Shown piece by piece: positions 50,601 through 59,600 of a stretch of 64,000 bases of DNA; within the stretch, counting starts at the first letter, position 1, and every line of letters starts with the position of its first letter. Position numbers and translations under genes: made by a program. The stretch is taken from the NCBI GenBank assembly GCA_026874595.1, contig CM049309.1:75438426-75502425 (forward strand). The letters are read 5' to 3'. This DNA comes from Sipunculus nudus (taxonomy: Eukaryota; Annelida; Sipuncula; Golfingiida; Sipunculidae). The notes beneath the pieces were generated by a model. The model was not told the DNA's origin and did not search any database. It saw only the letters and a program-made list of their open reading frames with translations.

Positions 50601-53600
50601 CTTGTTCCAGGATTGGGTTCATTCCCCGGTTATTGGGGGTTCCCCCTCCGTTATTCCCTTGTCTGGCCCCGTGGTTGTCTCCAGGGGAGGGGGGGGGAGC
50701 CTACCCTGGTTGACCGAACCACGGCCGTGCTGCGTTCACCGTCCGTTCCCGCCGGTCCTGTCACCTCTCCCGTGGTTTCGACAGTTAAATCATTGCTTTC
50801 TCATTCACGGAAACGGAAATCTTCCCCAGTTCCCGCGGCCTCCCGTTCTGACAGCACATCTGCATATTCCATATTACATAAATTGTCCCGGTTTTGTTCA
50901 TCACTGATGTCGGATCTAGACGTTTAGTCTAGACCCGCATCAGTCCGCCCGGCGCCCTCACCGGCGCCCCGGTCCTTTCTCCCCGGCCGTTCTCGTCGCC
51001 CCCGGCTCCTCGCCGTCTTCCCTCATTGTCGCCGGGGCCGGCTGGAGCCGTCCCGCTGGATCGCACGACCCTTCCTGGGGTGCAGGAAAGTGCGTCGGTC
51101 CCTCCTGCCTCCGTTTCGGGGCGGCCGGTTCCTCCGTCTCCCGCCGCTACTTCCCGGCCGACCGGCTCTTTATTTCAGACGCCGTCTGCTGTTCGGCCTG
51201 TGGATCCGGTTCCGTTGCCTTCCAGGATGGGTCCTGCTGCTGCTCGTTCCCCGGCTTCCTGTTTCCAGCCTCTGGTTGTTCCGACTCAGAGGGTCTCTCT
51301 GGCTCCCCCTACCCGGGGTTCTCCAGGGTCCCCGTCTTCTCAGTCAGCCGATCCCGCCCTGGCGCCTGACCAGTGGTCGGAGATCGCGCTGCAACGCCAG
51401 GCTTGGCGTACGCGCAAATCTGCGCTTCTGGACCTAGTGGCTACCTCCACACAGGAGGCTAACCCTTCGGGTCCGAAGTTCCGTCGGTTACAACCTCAGA
51501 CTTCCTCGGCGTCGGCGGCCTGTTCCTTTTTGAATCCTGCCGCCCTTCAATCGCCCTCGGACGCGCCCGCCGTGTGTATGGAGTTTTCCGAACACACGGG
51601 GGATATCTTACGTGAGCACCACGCGGTGGTCTCGGGGTCTCGCTCTGCTACTACTGGGGCCCCGCTTCCGCCGGGTTCGGAGAAACCTTGGTACCCTCTG
51701 GAATTCACTTGGGTACCGTGCTACCTGTTTCGATTGCTAACTGCCTTATCCTGACCACCCGGATATTCCGTCTGCTCCGATGCGTCTCGAGTCCGGCCTT
51801 GAACAGCCGTTTGTGGACGGCAAGTCTTTATTTCCGTCCTCTGTCCAACTTTCCGATCGTCACTTGTCGGATCTGGAGGGGCTCGGCCGGCAGGCGGCCG
51901 GCATGGTTAACGACTTGCAGGCTGTCACTAGCTTGCTCGCTGTTTCTCCGGACACGCTAACTCTCAACGACATATGGCAGGCTTCTGCCCATACTTGCGC
52001 TGAGTTGAATCAGGTCGTTTGGCGCCTGGTTGAAAATTGCATCTTGTTACGCCGCACGGCTTGCATTCAGTCGTTAAAGCACTTCAAGCCGGAGCTTACT
52101 CAGGCGGAGTTAACTGAACTTTATTCTCAGCCTTTTACCGGTTCCCTGCTGTTTGGCGGCCACTTACGGCCTCTCTTTGACCGCGCCTTGGAACGCTCCG
52201 ATCATCAGGCCCGCCTCCGCTGACCTCTCTTGCGCCTAGGCCATCCTTCCGCGTTCCCCGCCCTTGGCCTCCGGTTGCGGCTTCCGCTCCGCCGCGGCGC
52301 GCGTCTGCTACGTCTTCACGTCCTTCCAGACGTCCGGCCGTTCTCAGCCTTTTCGTGGTCGATCCTCCAAACGTCGCTCCGGTCGGCGCTCGTCTCAGCG
52401 CCCCTTTTCCCGCATGGGCGGGTATCACCTCACAGCATTTAATTCTCAGCACCGTCAAGTTCGGGTTCCGTCTTAGGTTTTTGCATGCACCTCCCCTCAC
52501 CTTGCACCCGTTCTTCACTCCGCCTCTGTCCGATCCGGCAAAACGCCTCGCTTTGGAGGAGGCCATTCAATCAATGTTAGACAAACGGGCCGTTTTCGAG
52601 GTTTCCCCATCCACCGTGGGGTTTTACTCTCGCCTTTTTCTTGTTCCCAAACCGCACGGCCGTTGGCGCCCGATCATAGACCTGAAGCCCCTCAATTCGT
52701 TCATCCGTCCGCCCCCGTTTCGGATGTTCAATATCCATGCTGTGCTCCGCATTGTTCGGAGGATGGATTGACCTTACGGATGCCTATTTTCACGTTCCCA
52801 TCCATCCCTCGTCTCAACCGTTTCTTCGCTTCGCGTATCAGAACCGCGTTTATCAATTCCGGGCCCTTCCGTTCGGGATCAACGTGGCCCCCTGGATTTT
52901 TACCATGCTGGTTCACACGGTCACGAGTTATCTCCTTTCACAGGGCATTTCTGTGCTCCCTTATCTGGACGATTGGCTGGTCCATGCGGCCGATCGCTCC
53001 CTCTTACTGTCGCATGGCTCCCGGGTTCTCAACTTACTTCGGAACCTCGGTTTCCTGGTCAATGCGGAGAAATCTCTCCTCACTCCCACCCAGTCCCTCC
53101 AATTTCTGGGTGTCACACTCGAATTTGCCTCCGGCACAGCGTCGCTCCCGCGCGATTTTTCGCTCAAGCTCCGCCGCCTAATTCGTTCCTTTCTCACACG
53201 GCGCAGTGTCGACTCGCGCACTGCTCTTCTCTCCACAGTGCTCTCAACTGGGCCGCATCTTTCATTCCGTTCAGCCGACTGTCCCTCCATCCGATTCAGT
53301 CTATCTTGCGCCGTCACGGCCTTCTCCGGTTAACCTCGGTTCGTCCTACGATCCTCCCGTTTCGGAGCACCTGGCGGTCCCTTCGTCCCTGGATGGACCT
53401 TTCCTTTCTCCTGCGCGGCGTTCCTTTTTCCAGGGATGTCGATTGCACCATCTATACCGATGCGTCTCTCCTCGGTTGGGGGGCCCATTTCGCCGATCTT
53501 CGCGCTTCAGGGATATGGTCCCCGTCGGAACGTCTGCTCCATATCAATATCCTCGAACTGCGTGCCATCCGTCACGCGATCTCCCACTGGTCTCCCAGCT

Positions 53601-56600
53601 TGATCGGCCGTCACCTTCTCATCTGGACCGACAATACCACGGTTGTGGCCTATATCAACAAGCAGGGCGGTACTCGGTCTCCCTCGCTCATGCAGGAGAC
53701 TTACCTTTTGTTCGATCTATGCCTCTCTCTCCGGGCATCAGTTCGTGCATCCCATCTTCCGGGCGTGTCGAACATCCTGGCGGACGCCCTTTCCCGTCAT
53801 CCGGCGTCTCTTCCCTCCCCGCCGCTCCTTCCGGTCCCGGTTATTCGGAGTGTTTTCGGTCCCCCCCTGTTCTCGTGCCTTCCGCTACGCGTCTACGTCA
53901 CCCTCGCGACCGTCTCCCTGACACGCCGCCATCAGGGTGGTCTCACCCTGCTTCTCATACTCCCGTTTCAACCTGCGGCTCCATGGTTTCCTCTGTGGCG
54001 CTCGCTTCTCTCTCGCCCTCCGATTATACTACCGCTCTGCATCGCGCTCCCGTCGTTCCCTCGAGGGTGTCGCCCGTTTCGGTTGTGCCCTCTATGGGCA
54101 TGCGTGCTCTCATCGGACACCTCAAGGATCAGGGCATTTCAAGTCCTGCTGCTCTCCTTGCCTCGGCTCCCCGTCGCCGTTCTACGGACCGCATCTATGA
54201 CTCCCGGTGGCGTCTCTTCACGGACTGGGCGTCTTCCCGCGGAATCTCCCCTTTAGATCCGTCGCTTGCGGCTGTTTTGGATTTCTTCGTGTTCTTACTG
54301 CAGGATAAACATTTATCCTATCCCTCTCTGCGTGGCTATCGCGCTGCCCTGCTGTTGGTGCTCCGTCCGCTGGGTCACGATTGTGTCCTTCATCACCCGT
54401 TGGTGTCGGACTTTCTCAAGGGGGTTCATACCCGTGCGTCTCGTCCTCGGTATGTTGCGCCTTCCTGGCGCCTGGACGTCGTCTTACGTCACCTCCGGGA
54501 ACCCCCTTATGAGCCGTTGCGTTCGGCCCATCTTCTCCATTTGTCTCGGAAAACGGTTTTCCTCCTAGCTCTTGCCTCGGCAGGTCGCCGTTCTGAGCTT
54601 CATGCCCTCGTGGCTGATTCGAAATTCACGCAAATTGCGGCCGACGAACCGTCGGCCACCCTACATTTTCCTCCGGACTTTTATCGGAAAAATCAAAATT
54701 TCGATGACTCTCTGTCTGCTTGGCACGTTCCGGCCCTCCCTAACGGTCAGTACCGTTATGGGGCTACCAATTGCCCGGTTCGTGCGTTGCGTTATTATCT
54801 CAAAGCTACTCATTCTTTACGGGGAGGGGGGGGGGCGCAAGAAGTTGTTTATTTCTACAAAAGTCACATCTTCCAATAAAGAGATTAGCCCTATCACCAT
54901 TAGTGCGTGGCTCAAAGCTACTAAAGTCGCCGCATATGAATCAGCTTCTCAATCCATATAAGACCAAATTCACATCAAGGCCCATGACATTCGTGCTATT
55001 TCAACTTCCTAGGCCCATTTCTCCGGGATCTCACCCAATCAGTTGGTCAAGAAGGGATACTGGAAATCCCCATCTACGTTCACACGCTTCTATTTGAAAG
55101 ATGTTCAGCTCCAGGCTTCGGGCCTCTACTCCATGGGCCCTGTGATCGCGTCGGGTGAGGTCCTACAATTTTCCAGGCCTTCTTCTTCCTCTCCGTCTGT
55201 CCCGCCACCGACGTCGACTGCTGCTCCATCACCGCACTGAGATTCTTCGTTCCAGCGTTACAGGTAGGTGCCCCCTCCCCAAGGCGTGTCTGTTTTTTTC
55301 TCATTAATACAGAAACAGCTCACAATTATGTTTACGTAATAAAACCCCCCCATTCCCTCCCTGTGAATGGTGGTTTTGTTAGTAAACTGTTGTGAGCTTT
55401 TCTGTATTACAAACATCGCTCCCTCCCAGTCCGAGCTCTTCCTTACGCCTTCGAAAATGTGATTATGGGTAACGGAAGTGTGACCTAGATACACGGGAAC
55501 GAGGCGGGATGGGCGATAATAGGCCCAATAAGGGAAAATTTTCGGTTGGCTTACTCTGGCGTATAAACTTTAACAGAGAAAATTCTCATTAATACAGAAA
55601 AGCTCACAACAGTTTACTAACAAAACCACCATTCACAGGGAGGGAATGGGGGGGGATTTACTGGTGCTTTACATGTAATCAAAAATTAACATTAAATAAG
55701 AAGCCTTCTGCAAAGATTAAGGCTTACTTGTTTATGATTCCAGTTGGAGGGCAAACCACAGTTCACTATTCAGAGTACAAGCACAAAAGATGTACGATCT
55801 TCAAAGATAGTGAGTACCAGTCAGCACCAGTGACCTTCCTGGTTCTCATGTTGTAGTATTTAACATTGTTTCTGTTTTCAATTCATATTAATATACCTCA
55901 GTTCTCACTGTTCTTAATGTGATCTTCAATGTATCTCACTGCACCATTCATTATGTAGTCTTTCTGTATCCCTCCGTTTTTCTCCGTGCATTTTGATGTT
56001 TCCAGGATTAATGGTCCTTCATATTTCACTTTTGAGTTATTTGTCTCTTGATTTATTACAAAACACCATTAATAATTTCTTGTACCGTCATTCCTCTGCT
56101 AAGGTTTATTTGGTTCCTCTTTTGAATTGAAATCTGTTGTTCACATTCTTTGTTGATCTGTTGTCTATATGCTGATTTTAAGTTACAAATACTAATCTGC
56201 ATGTATGTGCAATATGTAGAAAAAGCCACACCAGAGGGAGCCACCATCACATCCTGGTAAAGCTTGGCGAATCCCGCTGGTAGGTAGCTTCTCATCCAAT
56301 GGTGATTCCCATTCAGTTATCCAAAGAAATCCGTACCACAAAGAATAGAAAATTTTTTGTCAGTCAGGCTACTGTCATAACCTTCAAATTTCTTTTCACT
56401 CTCATTTGCACCCTGTCTCTGTTAATTGTGTTTCTTTGTTGCAGATGAAAATGTTAAGATATTACAGTTTTTGTCAAATATAGGTTGGATGTAATATTAA
56501 ATAGAAACCATTTATACTTAAAAAACTATAATTTCTCACTTAATAACCTAAATTATTCTAGTGTTAAAACTTTATATAAATCGTTAATTTTCAAGAGAAA

Positions 56601-59600
56601 GGCAGTTTTGATATTATCTTGACTGTAAATCATTCACACAAGATCTGATGTTTATGTCAGGTGGTTGCGCTGTATGACTACTCTGCACAGCGTAGTGATG
56701 AGATCAGTCTGGTGCGAGGTGACCAGGTCCAGGTGATATACAAGGACACAGAGAACTGGTGGGTGGGCAGGCTGCCTGATGGACAGGAGGGGTTCTTCCC
56801 AGCAAACTATGTGGCTGACAGTGGTAGGTCGCTAATCTATACCAACCTGTTGTATCTTATACCTATAAATGAATGAGCTATATTATTGAGTTCATGCTTT
56901 CCATTTCCAGTTCTAGTACTGTACTACCACTAAGGGGTCAATACTGGATTGAAACGGAGCAGAATGAGAATGTTAAATAATTTAAAAAATGAACTAGAAA
57001 TAAGCGTTCTAAGGAATGTAGGCCTCTATCATGTGGGCTGTCCTTAATGTGGGGTATTCCGCAACCAGTGTTTTCATTCACTTTTAAGCCTCATGTTCCT
57101 AGGTTAACTTGTGCATAAGTTCCCAATAAGTGTTTACATTCACTTATTCAGCCCATATCCAATTCTGCATATGTGACTGTACATTTGTAAATATTCTTAG
57201 AAGTTCTTCCAGGATCGGAATGATTTGCCAGAAAAACTCCTAATTCTAAACAATACTTCACTGGCTGATTCACAAAAGGCCATGAAAATTTCATGAGATT
57301 CCATTCATAATTGCATGAGTTATGTTGTGAACCAGCACATACACAAATGGGGTGACCACATAGTCTTAGTAAAAGTGGTGGCATGTGCATTTGAAGTACT
57401 ATGTAGAGCTCAGTATGGCATCTTGTGGGCTTGAGAACATTTGTTTCCATAGTGATGTGAACACCATTTATTTATTACCAGCAGATAATGCCAGCTAATC
57501 AACATGCTATGAACAATTTGTACAGTTTATGAGTCATCCAGTTATTTCTGTGAAGTCTGATTGCTTTTTGTGGGATCCTCTGTAGTAAACACGCTTTAAA
57601 TTCCATCCATTGCAGAGAAAAGCTGCCAGCAGACATACACTTTCTAGAAGACATACAACAACCTTGATAGCATTACAGTGAGATTGAAATTGTACATTTA
57701 GACCAGAAGGAGTTAATTCAGTATTTTAATAATTTGCCATGTGCCAGCATGATATTGTTATAATGTTGATGTCTGTTATTTATAGAAGAAGCAGCACAGC
57801 TTGATGAATACCAGATGGCGCCACCAGATGATGATTATGACGAGCCTGATGCAGGAAGACAGCAGACAGTGAGTGGTGTGATGTTAATTTCATAATGGCT
57901 AATAAAGCCAAAGCTGACCCAATGTACATACATCTGTATGTCTGTTGCAATAATATACTGAACTAGTCTTAAGCCCAGAGGCACAAATAAATGGCATCAA
58001 AAGTGTGATGTCACAGTGGTTCCGAAAGTGAGGCACAGCTGTCCCTGGACAGGGCTCGTTTTGCCAAAAATTGCCACCGGACATTAGGGTCCGGCAGCAC
58101 AGAAAAGGTGCCGGACCTCCAAAGATTTTACCGGACCCCACTTTTTTATTTTAAAAAAAATCCTCATTTTGGCTCTCCCTTTTATAATTCCTTTTTAAGA
58201 TTTCCATGTTGTTTCAACTCAAGTCGATTCAGTTTTAAGCAGAGAGACAAGTTTTACCAAATTATCAATCAAGCCGGTGAAGGGTAATAGGCATTTTTTT
58301 TTGTTTAATGCCTCAACCCCCAATAATCTAATCAAATAATTCAACCGTTTTGTTACACACTGAATGGTTAACGGAACAGCTAAATGCCATTTCTTGTCTG
58401 TAGTTGTCTCTAATGCCTCGTGGACAGATTCTTGAAGACAATTGCAGCATTCCACACTGTAATTTCCCATGAAATCTTATTTTGTGTCGCAGATAGAATA
58501 ATAGCGTCTTTGTACGCGTTTTTATTTATTAACCTTGGATTTTGTTTTGTACCTTTTGTACTGTTTCAACTGCGCTCGAGTGCATGAAAGGAGGCAGTGT
58601 CTCAGTGGACTTTGGTCTCAATAATTATCTGCATTTCGCACAGAATCGTATTCAAAATCTATTTTGAATAGGAACGACCTCTAGGGAGAGGTGACAGAGA
58701 GGATCCGCTCCGAGAACCCTGACACCAAACTGACATGAAGTCATTTAATTCTTATAGTGTTGGGCATTTAACGTTATGATTATGATCGTGTCATGTCACT
58801 TCGTCAGTACTAGGATAAATATAAAATGTTTCTTCATTTGCCAAATTTCACTCAGGGTTATATGGTCTTGGCTGAAAAATTTTTCATGGGCACCATGAGC
58901 AATTCCTGAACACAGAGAGCGATATCTGCTAACTCATTCCAGCCAAAAATGTTATGAATAAAGTCACGTGCACTAATTCTTACTACAAATATCTGATTGG
59001 CTCTCTCTGTCTAATGTGAGTGGCCACTTAGCCAATCACAGGAACATAGGCATGGCAAATCACAAGTCTGTCATCGTGGTCTGTCTGGATTGTTAAAAAT
59101 AGAAGCTGACATTGCTGGTTGACAAATACGGATAGCGAAAAGAACACCGTTTATGGTGAAAGACAATGATCATTCACATTATATATGAGCAAATGATTTC
59201 CTCCTGTTGATGTTTACCTGCTACTTGCCTAATTTTTAGTGCAATGTGGACGTATTATTGTCAAAACAGTGGGAAAACTCATCTGGTTTTGCAGTGTTTG
59301 ACCCCGGTGATAGGTTCGGCTGAATTAGAGATCCTATTGGACCTTATATAATTAGCCAGCAGTACCGATGGATTTATTATTACGTTTGACACTTAACGCT
59401 GCTTTTGACAAGATAGTGAATAGTTATTTTCTTTCCTGATGATGTAAAAAAGACACTGCTGATTTTCTGCCGGCCAAGGGGGTTGGCAGTACCCAGTTTT
59501 TACCGGACCTCCCTCAAAACTGCCTGAAAATTCTGGTGGGCCGGTACCACAAATTCGAGCCCTGCTAGACTGAAATCATAATATTCACTGAACCATGAGA

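Larger units (their letters stand above)
50150..55655 (+). mobile_element. DIRS-type tyrosine-recombinase retrotransposon in AHI1 intron 26
   Basis: 5.5-kb element, GC-rich against AT-rich flanks. It has the full DIRS terminal plan. Near-identical inverted repeats lie at 50171-50327 and 55453-55608, with different outer extensions (left ~21 bp, right ~47 bp). An internal complementary region at 55299-55411 is the reverse complement of the right end joined to the left end (the junction is at ~55344/55345). Between them are gag-like, RT, RNase H and tyrosine recombinase coding regions in the order typical of DIRS. No target duplication is seen, as expected for recombinase-mediated insertion. 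Several frameshifts mean this copy is dead, but the near-identity of the terminal repeats suggests a recent insertion. Confidence 0.93.

Noticed and set aside
50308..50622. Minus-strand ORF of 104 codons at the DIRS left end
   Set aside because: It overlaps the inverted repeat and the Cys-rich ORF1 start on the other strand; no domain support.
52135..52566. Minus-strand ORF of 143 codons inside the DIRS element
   Set aside because: It is the shadow of the GC-rich plus-strand DIRS coding region; composition is Arg/Gly-rich and no family is recognisable.
58219..58470. 83-codon minus-strand ORF within the CAGGGCTCG element, considered as a transposase remnant
   Set aside because: No hAT dimerisation motif or catalytic residues can be seen; too short to support.
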